From an uncultured Candidatus Melainabacteria bacterium (GTDB lineage Bacteria; Cyanobacteriota; Vampirovibrionia; Gastranaerophilales; Gastranaerophilaceae): a stretch of DNA of 64,000 bases. This document shows positions 23,732-32,253 of this stretch, piece after piece. The stretch lies in NCBI GenBank assembly GCA_934754515.1, contig CAKVIG010000007.1:67754-131753 (forward strand). The letters run 5' to 3'. The notes under the pieces are model-generated. The model ran no database searches. It was given only the letters and a program-made list of their open reading frames with translations, and was not told the DNA's origin. The position numbers and the translations under genes are program-made. Within the stretch, counting starts at the first letter, position 1. Every line of letters starts with the position of its first letter.

Positions 23732-24966
23732 TTCAACGATTTTAAATATCTTGCTAAGCCTTCACCCATAGAAAAACATGAAGGTATGATTCTTAGTGCA
23801 CCTTGCGCCTCAAAATCAGTTGATATACAGCGTCCGACTACAAAAAGATTGTTTTCTACAATAAGAGATTCTATTGGCAGCTGATACTCTTGATAAACTT
23901 TTTCAAGCTTTGATGCGTCTTTTTTGTCTGAATGAATATCAATAGGATAATTAGATATTACAACAGGATGCGCAAACTTTTTGCCGTTCTTCAAATCTTC
24001 TTGAGTGTAAACATATTTTCCTTTAACACGGTTCGAAACGCGCACTCCGAGGGAATTTGCGATATTTGATATATATGCGTTTTCAAAGCCTTTCAGGTAT
24101 TTATTACAAAAATTTGACAGTCTGAATATGCTTGCACGACCCTCTATGTAGGGGTTTTGAGGGTTTAAAAGTCTGGGACAATTAAATGCTATGGAATCAG
24201 GCGTCCCAGCTAGCGAAAACAGCTGAAAATAGTTGGAATCAGCCTCTGTAATAATCCCATCTTCAGTAGCCTGCTTAAATAAAGGCTTCAAAGCCCAATT
24301 TTTACCGCTATCCCAAGTATATGCCGTTGATAAATAGGTTTTACCATCTACAACACAGCTCGTTGTAACATCTCTATCATTATCTAATTTCATAATCCAA
24401 TTAGAAAATTTTTTTACATCAACTCCTGACATAATAAATCTTAAATTTATCGGCTGAGATTTTTTTTCTAAAAATTCACAATTTAATTTTTCACAAATTT
24501 TTGCATCGCCTGTCGCATCTACTAGGTATGTCGTATCGATAGAGAATAATAATTCTTTCTTAGCGTCAAGTATGTTATTGTTATTTATCGTTACGATATA
24601 TGATGATAATTTTTCTTTTATTTTTTCTACATACGATTCAAATCTAATTTCGACATGTGCTTCCTGCATCATTTCATCAAGTACAATTTTTGTCAGCTCA
24701 GGATTAAACCATCCTTTATTGCCGTCAGAATATGTTATTGCTCCGCCGATTGAGTGTAATTTATTATATAAAGCATCGAAGAACTCCGTATTTATTGCAT
24801 TATCAGAGGTTTTCATAGCCGGAACAACTAATGCAGAAGTAATTGAGCCGCCTAAAAAAGAATTCTTTTCTATTAATAAGACCTTTAGTCCTAATTTACC
24901 TGCAATATAGGCACAAGCACATCCTGCTGTTCCGCCACCAACAATAGTTACATCGTACTTATTCAT
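23728..24966 (-). CDS. FAD-dependent oxidoreductase (FAD_oxidored type)
   Basis: A 412-residue flavoprotein. The N-terminus carries the dinucleotide-binding motif VTIVGGGTAGCACAYIAG, then LLIEKNSFLGGSITSALV; further on come YLVDATGDAKICEKL and near the C-terminus VVGRCISTDFEAQGALR, the second FAD contact. This matches PF12831-type FAD-dependent oxidoreductases, whose substrates are mostly unknown. Its start overlaps the end of the MnmD-like methyltransferase gene by eight bases, so the two are translated together. In E. coli, MnmC is a fusion of a methyltransferase and an FAD oxidase that act on the same tRNA base; whether this protein plays the oxidase role here is open, as it looks different from the DAO-family MnmC domain. 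Confidence 0.85.
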   Translation of the reverse strand: MNKYDVTIVGGGTAGCACAYIAGKLGLKVLLIEKNSFLGGSITSALVVPAMKTSDNAINTEFFDALYNKLHSIGGAITYSDGNKGWFNPELTKIVLDEMMQEAHVEIRFESYVEKIKEKLSSYIVTINNNNILDAKKELLFSIDTTYLVDATGDAKICEKLNCEFLEKKSQPINLRFIMSGVDVKKFSNWIMKLDNDRDVTTSCVVDGKTYLSTAYTWDSGKNWALKPLFKQATEDGIITEADSNYFQLFSLAGTPDSIAFNCPRLLNPQNPYIEGRASIFRLSNFCNKYLKGFENAYISNIANSLGVRVSNRVKGKYVYTQEDLKNGKKFAHPVVISNYPIDIHSDKKDASKLEKVYQEYQLPIESLIVENNLFVVGRCISTDFEAQGALRIIPSCFSMGEGLARYLKSLN

Positions 24967-26338
24967 TCTCTGTACCTCTCAATTTAATATATTTAGACGA
25001 ACTCATCAGCGTACTGTGCCTATATTCGTATTCTCTAAGCTCTAAAATATCTTTGCTGTCAAAAGATAAATTCGGGTCATGATAAGGAATTCCTGCCTTA
25101 GTTAAACATAAACCCAATTCATAATTATTTAAAGGATATTTAATTCTTGATTTATCTTTGGATGCAATTGTACCTATAAACTTTTTATTTTTTTCATTAT
25201 AAATCTTTCCTACAAAGAAATTATTTTCTAAAAGTGTATTTCTAACTTGCACAGAATTGGAATATGTCATAAGTACACCATTCGGAACAAGTTTCTTGTA
25301 TAACTCTGCCACAAATTCCATTGACCAAAGTTGTGGAGCTTTTGTGTATGTAAATGCGTCCAAAAATATGCAGTCATATTGCTCATTTAATTCTAAAATA
25401 GTCTTTCGAGCATCATTTATCCAGAAATTTAACGTAATAAGGCTTTCAATGGCCTTAAAATCTAATTTTTTATTACGTTTCGATAAATGGTCATAATATA
25501 TATTATGTAAGAAGGTCGATAAAACATTTGTAGATGACTTATTATACCCCCATTTTTGATTAAATTTAGCATATTCAATAAGAGATTTATCAAAAAATCG
25601 TTTATTTTTATTTTCTCGAAGAATTTTATTCAAATCTTCATTCGGATAATCTGAACCAAATTTATCTGCTAAAGCATTTATGATTATATAGTTAACAAAA
25701 GGATTAACTTTATACTCTTTTTCAATATGCATATTTCTAAATTTTATATCCAAGAGTTCGTTAATCTCTTTTCTGTTCTTAGGTAAAAAATAAGACATTA
25801 AATCAGAAAACAAATCTTTAAGTTTATAGTAAGAATCAAAACAATCTAAAAACTGCGGAACAAAATTCGTATAAATTTCATCAGGAGTTTTTATAGTTTT
25901 AAACAGTGGTGATAATTCTACAATTTCCTTATTTATTTCTAAGCAGTCAATTTTTAAGGTTTGATTTTTATTACCTTGCTTCGACTCGTTATATACCGAT
26001 AATTCCAAACAATTTTTCTTTGGTATTTTATTGGTATATTTCGATACGATATTATATATTTTTGAAAAAGTTTTTTGGAAAAAATTTTTTTTATAAATTT
26101 TATTTTTATTTATAAAAAAACTCATCAAAGCTTTTGAGTTATACCCGATTCCATAACAAACATCTAGAACTTTTATCTCTGAATTATTATTTTTTTCTAA
26201 ACCTGATGGCAGAATAAACTTTTCCCAAGCTTCTGTTAAAGCACCAAACTTGGAGTGGTACACATCTTTATCAGCAAACGAATACAACCCTATAGAGCCA
26301 TCCTCTGTATAATACGGTTCATAATCCCTCATAGACAA
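24959..26338 (-). CDS. MnmD-like tRNA-modifying methyltransferase with a large insertion
   Basis: A 459-residue SAM-dependent methyltransferase of the MnmC2/MnmD (DUF752) group, which methylates aminomethyl-uridine at tRNA wobble position 34. N-terminal SxxxxDxYHSKFGALTEAWEKF, SAM motif KVLDVCYGIGYNSKAL (residues 56-71), then after a long gap the catalytic core IFLDAFTYTKAPQLWS (Asp327-Phe329), VLMTYSNSVQVRNTLL, and a tail GIPYHDPNLSFDSKDI-LELRE. That tail is typical of cyanobacterial-type proteins. The stretch of about 210 residues between the SAM motif and the core (residues 80-290, Lys/Asn/Tyr-rich, helical) has no counterpart in the ~250-residue stand-alone enzymes I know. It is followed, overlapping, by an FAD oxidoreductase. 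Confidence 0.8.
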   Translation of the reverse strand: MSMRDYEPYYTEDGSIGLYSFADKDVYHSKFGALTEAWEKFILPSGLEKNNNSEIKVLDVCYGIGYNSKALMSFFINKNKIYKKNFFQKTFSKIYNIVSKYTNKIPKKNCLELSVYNESKQGNKNQTLKIDCLEINKEIVELSPLFKTIKTPDEIYTNFVPQFLDCFDSYYKLKDLFSDLMSYFLPKNRKEINELLDIKFRNMHIEKEYKVNPFVNYIIINALADKFGSDYPNEDLNKILRENKNKRFFDKSLIEYAKFNQKWGYNKSSTNVLSTFLHNIYYDHLSKRNKKLDFKAIESLITLNFWINDARKTILELNEQYDCIFLDAFTYTKAPQLWSMEFVAELYKKLVPNGVLMTYSNSVQVRNTLLENNFFVGKIYNEKNKKFIGTIASKDKSRIKYPLNNYELGLCLTKAGIPYHDPNLSFDSKDILELREYEYRHSTLMSSSKYIKLRGTENE

Positions 26339-26392
26339 TATTATAACGTAAAAATGGAATTCTTAAGCATTGTTTCTATATATATTATAAAA

Positions 26393-27706
26393 TTATATAA
26401 TATGATGTGGCATCGCAATGCTGCCCTTATCCAAACGTTTTTGAAGTTCGCCGGTTGGCTCATAGAATGGTGAAACAGTCATTATTTTGGCAGCAATATC
26501 CGGATAATGGTATATGAATTTCAATTCACTTTCCGTTAAAGGCTTTTGGGTGTGTACGTTTGCATAACGTGCCAATTCCAAAATATTTCTGGCTTCGTTT
26601 TCATCTTTAAATTCGATTTCTAATTTATCATAAACGTTTCTGAATCCTTTGATTCCACCATATTCGCCTGTTGTAATCATTCTACCTGTTTCAATAATTT
26701 CAGGCTCACCACGTCCGAGTTCTTCAAAATCATATAACTCGTAGTTTCTTCTATCCTTTAATGCGCCGTCTGCGTGGATACCAGATTCATGAGCAAACGC
26801 ATTGTCACCAACAGCAGGCTGGTTTATAGGAATTGGTAAGCCAAACGCATAAGCAGTATATTTAGCAAGTTTCCATGCCTTGCTTAAATCAATATTTTCA
26901 TCTATTTGAAAAATACCTTTAGAATTCTTGAAACCCGCTGACTTTAAGACTGCCAATAAGCATGAAACTAAATCCGCATTACCAGCACGTTCTCCCATAC
27001 CATTGATAGCCGTATTAATGTAAGCATCCACACCGGCATCTACTGCTGCTCGAGCACCTTCTACTGAACAAGCAACTGCCATGCCCAAGTCATTATGGAA
27101 ATGCATTTCTATAGGCATTTGAGTTTCTTTAGCAAGTCGATATATTCTTGTATAAGTTGTATGCGGGTCTTCATAACCTAAGGTATCACAGTATCTGAAA
27201 CGATATGCTCCGCGTTTTTTTACTTCTTTAGCTAATTTTATCAAGTAATCCAAATCACTTCTTGATGCGTCTTCTGCATTTACACCAATTATTTTCGCAC
27301 CTTTTGATACAGCACACTCTACTGCTTCACAAGTCATTTTTATAATATCGTCAGGAGTTTTTTTCCCTAGGTATTTCCCATATATCATTTGTTCGGAAGT
27401 AGATTGTGAAAGGTTACAGTTTTCTAAAAGCGGGCAATTTGTAAACGATTTTTCTACATCAGAAGCTATTGCTCTCATCCAACCTGAAAGTTTAGTCTTT
27501 CTGATAACGCCACGTTTTACAAGCTCTAAATTGGCATTTAGATAATTTAATTCATGCATTGTAGTCGGGAAACCGAACTCGGATTGCGTAATCCCCATAT
27601 CATCAAGCATAAGATTGATAATTGTTTTTTGTAATTTTGCTAAACCTAATCTTGATGTTTGAACACCATCTCTGTTTGTTACATCCACGAAATAAATTTT
27701 TGGCAT
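26393..27706 (-). CDS. Homocitrate / 2-isopropylmalate synthase family enzyme
   Basis: A 437-residue acyl-CoA-condensing aldolase (HMGL-like TIM barrel). It has the metal/catalytic start VDVTNRDGVQTSRLGL, the metal-binding MHFHNDLGMAVACSVEGA with HxH, the NGMGERAGNADL loop and the HESGIHADGAL motif. It lacks the C-terminal LeuA regulatory domain, ending at about the length of homocitrate synthases (NifV-like). No leuBCD, nif or lysine-AAA genes are near, so the keto-acid substrate cannot be told from context. It might act in alternative 2-oxoacid chain elongation. The gene stands alone, with its start near GAGGTATTATG. Confidence 0.82.
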   Translation of the reverse strand: MPKIYFVDVTNRDGVQTSRLGLAKLQKTIINLMLDDMGITQSEFGFPTTMHELNYLNANLELVKRGVIRKTKLSGWMRAIASDVEKSFTNCPLLENCNLSQSTSEQMIYGKYLGKKTPDDIIKMTCEAVECAVSKGAKIIGVNAEDASRSDLDYLIKLAKEVKKRGAYRFRYCDTLGYEDPHTTYTRIYRLAKETQMPIEMHFHNDLGMAVACSVEGARAAVDAGVDAYINTAINGMGERAGNADLVSCLLAVLKSAGFKNSKGIFQIDENIDLSKAWKLAKYTAYAFGLPIPINQPAVGDNAFAHESGIHADGALKDRRNYELYDFEELGRGEPEIIETGRMITTGEYGGIKGFRNVYDKLEIEFKDENEARNILELARYANVHTQKPLTESELKFIYHYPDIAAKIMTVSPFYEPTGELQKRLDKGSIAMPHHII

Positions 27707-27777
27707 AATACCTCCCTTGTAATGGAGTTATTGTACAATATTTATCGTGCTTGGGCAAGTAAAGATTATGTAAAATT

Positions 27778-28446
27778 TTATTTATTATCAAACCCAGGAG
27801 AAGTCAACGGCAAGTTTTTATAACCTTCATTGGCAAAAACTGTTTTCTTTATGTATTTATTGGTATAATTGCCTTTTTCAAGAAGCTGCTTAAGTACATT
27901 TTCTCTGGTTACAAGTGCTGATTCCAAATTATTAGATTCAGGATAACGTTTCAAGATTTCTGTCCACACAATTGCTTCCATTGTCCAAGCGTAAGTTTCT
28001 TCACTCAATGAGTTATATTCATCTTGGTGCAAAGCTTCGTGAGCAAGTAATGCAGCCAAAGCTCCAGGAGGTGCATATTCGTGCTTAGGGTTTATATAAA
28101 CATATAAATGTCCTTTTTTCTTCCAACCTACAGCATCAAAAGTCGCATAAGCTTCATTAATTTCAGAAAGGTCTTTAAACATTACTTTGACAGGCATTTG
28201 GGTTACATTATAACCCAATAATGCTTTTCTGGAGAATTCGCCGGACGTATCTTTTAGCATGTCTAGTGCAACATGAAAAATTTGCTGATTTGAAACATCT
28301 TTGTATTCTTCTGAAATGCTGTTTATATATTCTTGAGTATATTTAGAAGGTAATTTTACATTAGAAGGCACAGGCTCGTAAGATTTAGCCATAGAAGGCG
28401 TCATAGATAATCCTGCTAATATTAATAGTGTAAATATCTTTTTCAT
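27778..28446 (-). CDS. Secreted protein with HExxH motif (putative metallopeptidase)
   Basis: A 222-residue protein with a signal peptide (MKKIFTLLILAGLSMTPSMA, 20 residues). The centre holds GALAALLAHEALHQDEYNSL: His136-Glu-Ala-Leu-His140, a zincin-type HExxH on a predicted helix, with Glu149/Glu150 ten residues downstream as a possible third ligand. Most of the rest is helical. This fits small periplasmic metallopeptidase-like proteins of no known substrate. Caution: an HExxH can be accidental, but the preceding hydrophobic ALxALLA run is what zincin helices show. Confidence 0.72.
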   Translation of the reverse strand: MKKIFTLLILAGLSMTPSMAKSYEPVPSNVKLPSKYTQEYINSISEEYKDVSNQQIFHVALDMLKDTSGEFSRKALLGYNVTQMPVKVMFKDLSEINEAYATFDAVGWKKKGHLYVYINPKHEYAPPGALAALLAHEALHQDEYNSLSEETYAWTMEAIVWTEILKRYPESNNLESALVTRENVLKQLLEKGNYTNKYIKKTVFANEGYKNLPLTSPGFDNK

Positions 28447-28528
28447 ACAACCATCCTCACAACTTATAATATTATATACTTTTGTTTATTTAAAAGTCAA
28501 AAAAATATTCTCTGAGTTTAGAATAAAC

Positions 28529-28557
28529 TTGTGCAAAACTTAAATTTTTTATATAAT
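28529..28557 (+). promoter_or_regulatory. Strong promoter for the MCE gene
   Basis: TTGTGC (28529-28534), 17-base spacer, consensus TATAAT (28552-28557). The expected transcription start (about 28564) lies two or three bases before the ATG at 28567, so the transcript would be leaderless; an ATG at 28558 would be upstream of the transcription start. Confidence 0.65.
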
Positions 28558-28566
28558 ATGTCTAAT

Positions 28567-29217
28567 ATGTCCAAAACAAAAAAAGAAAATAATACAATTT
28601 ATATAACTCATAGTGGGGAATTGCTGTTTTGGTTGGTTATAATTCTTGTTATAACTGCATTTTCTACATTTAACTATATTAATAAAGTAAATACAGATAA
28701 TGATTATAATATTTATCTGCCAGATGTTGATGGTCTTATAGTAGGTTCTCCTGTCAGAATGATGGGAATTGAAGTTGGCCATATTACAAAAATTAAACCT
28801 ACAAATGAAGAAGTTTATGTGAAATTTATAATTCCAGATAAGTCAATAACAATTCCACAAGGAACAGTTGCAACAGTTGAGTTTAGCGGAATGGCAGGTT
28901 CTAAATCGTTGGAGTTATATTTGCCGGAAAAACAAACTTATATCAATAATAATGTACCTATTTTGGCTGTAAACCCGCCAAAACGTTTGCATGATGCGAT
29001 GGGTCTTCTCAATGAAATGTTTGATAAGATTAATGCTATTATATTTACATCATCTTCTTTCGGTCAAAAAGTCAAACAAATCAATTTACCATCAGGAAAT
29101 ACGCAAGATATAGGTTCTTTTGTAAATTATGCGGATAAAATGGTAGACGATGCAAATAAAAAAGCCTTAGATTTAGAAAATAAGTTAGATGGAGTAAGTG
29201 AGAATGGAAAGAAATAA
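28567..29217 (+). CDS. MCE/MlaD-like lipid-transport protein
   Basis: A 216-residue protein with an N-terminal membrane anchor (residues 18-40: GELLFWLVIILVITAFSTF) and one MCE domain (residues 45-130: NIYLPDVDGLIVGSPVRMMG, then IEVGHITKI and SGMAGSKSLELYLP). MCE proteins form hexameric rings that carry phospholipids across the envelope, as MlaD does; the partner MlaE permease and MlaF ATPase are not in this window. I start at ATG 28567 because the -10 box overlaps upstream ATG and GTG options. The C-terminal 55 residues are a helix. Cyanobacterial relatives encode one such protein beside their permease. Confidence 0.88.
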   Translation: MSKTKKENNTIYITHSGELLFWLVIILVITAFSTFNYINKVNTDNDYNIYLPDVDGLIVGSPVRMMGIEVGHITKIKPTNEEVYVKFIIPDKSITIPQGTVATVEFSGMAGSKSLELYLPEKQTYINNNVPILAVNPPKRLHDAMGLLNEMFDKINAIIFTSSSFGQKVKQINLPSGNTQDIGSFVNYADKMVDDANKKALDLENKLDGVSENGKK

Positions 29218-29854
29218 TCTTAAAATAATATCAAATCCGATTGTAAATCAAAGTTTATGTACAATGCGTGATAAAAATACAGATACACAGGGAGTTAGAC
29301 TTGCAGCAAGAAAACTTACCAGAATATTATTATATGAAGCTACAAAAAATTTACCACAAAAAAATGTAGAAATTGAAACACCACTCACAAAGTTTGTAAC
29401 AAAAACAATCAACCCTGATATCACAATTATTATTTCACCAATTCTAAGAGCCGGACTAATTTTTACTGACGAAGCTGTGGATATTCTTCCTCAAGCAACT
29501 ATTCGCCATATTGGCATGTATAGAGATGAAAAAACTTTGAAACCGGTTTGGTATTATAATAAAGTCCCTATGCCTGTTGATAATCCTGAAAATTATTACG
29601 TTTATATTACGGATCCGATGCTTGCAACAGGAAATTCTTTGATTGAAGCAATAAGACTTTATGTAGACAAAGGAATTCCTCAAGAAAACATTTGTTGTGT
29701 TTGCATGATATCATCACCGATGGGGATAGAAGCTGTATTTAAAAATTTTCCTAATATCACATTGATAGTAGCTGCAGTTGATGATTGTTTAAACGAAAGA
29801 GGCTATATCGTACCCGGCATGGGCGATGCAGGGGATAGGATATTTAATACATAA
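29204..29854 (+). CDS. upp: Uracil phosphoribosyltransferase
   Basis: Salvages uracil to UMP with PRPP. The 216 residues show NPIVNQSLCTMRDKNTD at the start, the PRPP loop YITDPMLATGNSLIEA and the uracil-binding C-terminus YIVPGMGDAGDRIF. ATG 29204 has GGAG eight bases upstream and overlaps the MCE gene by 14 bases. The functional link with the MCE protein is not obvious. Confidence 0.97.
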   Translation: MERNNLKIISNPIVNQSLCTMRDKNTDTQGVRLAARKLTRILLYEATKNLPQKNVEIETPLTKFVTKTINPDITIIISPILRAGLIFTDEAVDILPQATIRHIGMYRDEKTLKPVWYYNKVPMPVDNPENYYVYITDPMLATGNSLIEAIRLYVDKGIPQENICCVCMISSPMGIEAVFKNFPNITLIVAAVDDCLNERGYIVPGMGDAGDRIFNT

Positions 29855-29942
29855 CTTAATTAAAATTGTTAAGTTTTGTTAAGATTTTACTAATTGGAAA
29901 ATACATTAGAGCATTTTTTCAAAAAAGTATTATTATTAAAAT

Positions 29943-30173
29943 ATGAACAAAACAAATAATTTTAATTTAACACAAAGAGAAGAAGATGTGCTTGAATTAT
30001 TACTAAAAGGGCATAGTAATACAAAAATTGCAAAAATGCTTTCTATTTCAATTCATACCGTTAAGGCACATGTAGAAAGCATTTATAGAAAGTTTGGAGT
30101 ACACAATAAAGTGCAAGCTGCAATATTTACGGTAGTGAATCAAGTTATCAATGTTAATACAATAAAATATTAA
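29943..30173 (+). CDS. Stand-alone LuxR-type DNA-binding protein
   Basis: A 76-residue protein that is only a GerE/LuxR helix-turn-helix: LTQREEDVLELLLKGHSNTK, then IAKMLSISIHTVKAHVESIY and RKFGVHNKVQAAIFTV. It has no receiver or ligand-binding domain. It may regulate in trans or partner with the orphan histidine kinase elsewhere. It has no clear ribosome binding site, and its end overlaps the LOG-family gene on the other strand by four bases. Confidence 0.88.
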   Translation: MNKTNNFNLTQREEDVLELLLKGHSNTKIAKMLSISIHTVKAHVESIYRKFGVHNKVQAAIFTVVNQVINVNTIKY

Positions 30174-30745
30174 AACTTAGAAGCCAAACTTACTTCTTTT
30201 GGTTTATAGCTATTTAAGTATTCTACAACATCATCAGGAGTATCCGCTACGTAATAGAGCTCTTTTGCATTACTTTTTGCAAAGTTTTCATTGATTATGG
30301 TGTCAAAAAAACTGATTAAATTATCGTAAAAGTGATTGATATTCAACAATACAATAGGTTTTGAGTTATAACCCAATTGTTTTTGTACAATCATTTCAGA
30401 TATTTCTTCTAAAGTACCAAAACCGCCTGCCAAAGCAATAACAGCGTCTGATAATTCATCCATTTTAGCTTTGCGTTCTCTCATACCTTCTGTTTTTATA
30501 AAAACATCACAGTCATCAGGATTAGCAACACCAAAATCTACGAGCTTTTTAGGCATTACACCATAAATTTTCCCGTCGTTTTCTTTCACTGCGCTTGCGC
30601 AAGCGTACATCATCCCCAATCGGCTTCCTCCATAAACAATATTATAACCGTTCTTTCCGAGAAGTTTACCGAGTTCTGCCGCCTGTTGGTAATAAACAGG
30701 TGCTAATTTATTTGAAGAAGAGGCAAAAACACAGACATTATTCAT
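30170..30745 (-). CDS. LOG-family (TIGR00730) nucleotide hydrolase
   Basis: A 191-residue Rossmann-fold protein of the LOG / 'lysine decarboxylase-like' family, which releases bases from nucleoside 5'-monophosphates (cytokinin-riboside phosphoribohydrolase in plants). It has VCVFASSSNKLAPVYYQ, YGGSRLGMMYACASAV and the active-site loop ALAGGFGTLEEISEMI. The usual loop is PGGxGTxxE; here Ala replaces the Pro, while the catalytic Glu is kept. It is the last gene of the rny operon and starts one base before the end of the prepilin-like gene. Confidence 0.88.
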   Translation of the reverse strand: MNNVCVFASSSNKLAPVYYQQAAELGKLLGKNGYNIVYGGSRLGMMYACASAVKENDGKIYGVMPKKLVDFGVANPDDCDVFIKTEGMRERKAKMDELSDAVIALAGGFGTLEEISEMIVQKQLGYNSKPIVLLNINHFYDNLISFFDTIINENFAKSNAKELYYVADTPDDVVEYLNSYKPKEVSLASKF

Positions 30746-31323
30746 TATTCTATGCTCCCACCTTGTAAGTAATAATTAGAACAACATAGGCCTGTTCCGT
30801 TTTTAGAGCATTGTTGTTTTTGTTCACTGATTGAATCATTTTTGCAGAATGGTTCAAATCTGTCTGAATAAATATTCAATCCGAAAACATCTTTACCCCA
30901 AACATTTGGACCGACAGAACCGTTTACATCATATAACAATAAGCCTAAAACGCCATCTTGAGGTGTGGCATAGAGTTTATAAGATACAACAGAATTTGTT
31001 TGAGTCAATTTAAAATCATTGAATCTGTATGTGCTATTTGGAAATGTTCCGTTTAAGAAAGTGATTTTATAAGGTTCTACGTCACCCTTAACCTCACCGC
31101 TCATAACAGATTCAAATGCTGTTTTAAAATCGAAGTTTTCGTCTTCTTTTTGAGCATTAACTGCATAAAAGATATTCGCAAAATCGGACTGGACATTGCG
31201 CCACCTTGAAGCATTCTTGGCTTGCAACGAATCATCTAATGATAGCGGTGCTACAAGAAACGCTACTATTAGGAATATTACAAATAATATAGAAACTTCT
31301 ACAATTGTGAATGCTTTTTTCAT
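30745..31323 (-). CDS. Prepilin-like secreted protein
   Basis: A 192-residue protein with a class III signal: MKKAFTIVEVSILFVIFLIV, where cleavage would follow Ala4 and the mature protein would start with Phe and carry the conserved Glu5 (residue 9). A ~20-residue hydrophobic helix follows, as in type IV pilins and type II secretion pseudopilins. The C-terminal region has a Cys cluster (FCKNDS, QQCSKNGTGLCCS). Ala at -1 instead of Gly is known in some pilins. It sits between PHP and LOG genes, without other pilus genes, so it may be a minor pilin encoded apart from the main locus. Confidence 0.82.
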   Translation of the reverse strand: MKKAFTIVEVSILFVIFLIVAFLVAPLSLDDSLQAKNASRWRNVQSDFANIFYAVNAQKEDENFDFKTAFESVMSGEVKGDVEPYKITFLNGTFPNSTYRFNDFKLTQTNSVVSYKLYATPQDGVLGLLLYDVNGSVGPNVWGKDVFGLNIYSDRFEPFCKNDSISEQKQQCSKNGTGLCCSNYYLQGGSIE

Positions 31324-31347
31324 TCCAGCCCTCTTCCTTTAATTTTT

Positions 31348-32253
31348 TTAATCTCTAGCCATGTCTAAATGTTTCTTTTCATCAAGCAACATTCCGTAAA
31401 TCCATTCAGGAACAAAGTTTTTGCCTAAAATGATTTGACCGTTCATAATGTTTGGCGCATGGAAATCTGAGCCACCTGTTACGATTAAACCTAAATTTTC
31501 TGCCATTGATGAAAAATATTCAACTATCGCAGGAGAATGTTTTCTATGGTAAGCTTCAATACCTCTTAAACCGCAAGCCATGAGTTCTTTGATAAGTTTT
31601 TCTGCAATATCAATATCATACGGATGCGCTATAACCGGAATTCCGCCTGAATCATAAATTACTTCAACAGCCTCAAACGGAGAAACCGTTTTTCTTTCTA
31701 CATACACAGGAGAATCTCTGTGAATATATTTGCTGTAAGCTTCCATTACATTGCTTGTACCACCAACATTTGTAATAGCTTTAGCAATGTGCGGACGTCC
31801 GATACTACCACCTTCAGCAACCATATTTTTTACATCTTCAAAAGCAATTTTTATGCCTTCTTTTTTCTTCAAAAGGCTCAAAATTTCTTTTGTTTGTTTA
31901 ATTCTGGCATGTTGCTGAACTTTTAGAAGATTTTTAAAATCACTCTTATTTACATCCGGAAAATATCCCAAAATGTGAACTTCGTAGTCTTTATAAAGAG
32001 TGTTAACTTCAATCCCCGGGATTAATTTAAAATCAACATCCTTAGTTTTTAAATATTCTTTTGCAACATTATAAGACAAAACATTGTCATGATCGGTTAG
32101 CGCAATTACTTGCAAACCTGCATCTAACGCTAAATCAACAATCTTTTCGGGAGAAAAGACGCCATCAGAATAATAGGTGTGTATATGGTAATCACCCTTA
32201 AAACACCCTCCTCCTTTATCAACCGCCTGTTCCAACGTTGACCTCACTTTCAT
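31348..32253 (-). CDS. PHP-domain phosphoesterase
   Basis: A 301-residue protein with the PHP metal-binding motifs: GDYHIHTYYSDGVFSPEKIV, ITDHDN, PGIEVN, and H-x-H-type residues near the end in GGSDFHAPNI. Relatives hydrolyse 3',5'-nucleotide bisphosphates (RNase AM/YciV type) or short RNAs. The start is uncertain: ATG 32253 overlaps the ymdB end by 35 bases. A strong AAAGGAGGAGGGTG lies further in, but no in-frame start follows it. It is in operon with rny and ymdB, consistent with an RNA-turnover role. Confidence 0.88.
   Translation of the reverse strand: MKVRSTLEQAVDKGGGCFKGDYHIHTYYSDGVFSPEKIVDLALDAGLQVIALTDHDNVLSYNVAKEYLKTKDVDFKLIPGIEVNTLYKDYEVHILGYFPDVNKSDFKNLLKVQQHARIKQTKEILSLLKKKEGIKIAFEDVKNMVAEGGSIGRPHIAKAITNVGGTSNVMEAYSKYIHRDSPVYVERKTVSPFEAVEVIYDSGGIPVIAHPYDIDIAEKLIKELMACGLRGIEAYHRKHSPAIVEYFSSMAENLGLIVTGGSDFHAPNIMNGQIILGKNFVPEWIYGMLLDEKKHLDMARD

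Noticed and set aside
23728..26338. Frameshifted single MnmC fusion gene
   Set aside because: Both frames have their own complete N-terminal motifs and start codons, domain order and flavoprotein type do not match MnmC, so two overlapping genes is the better reading.
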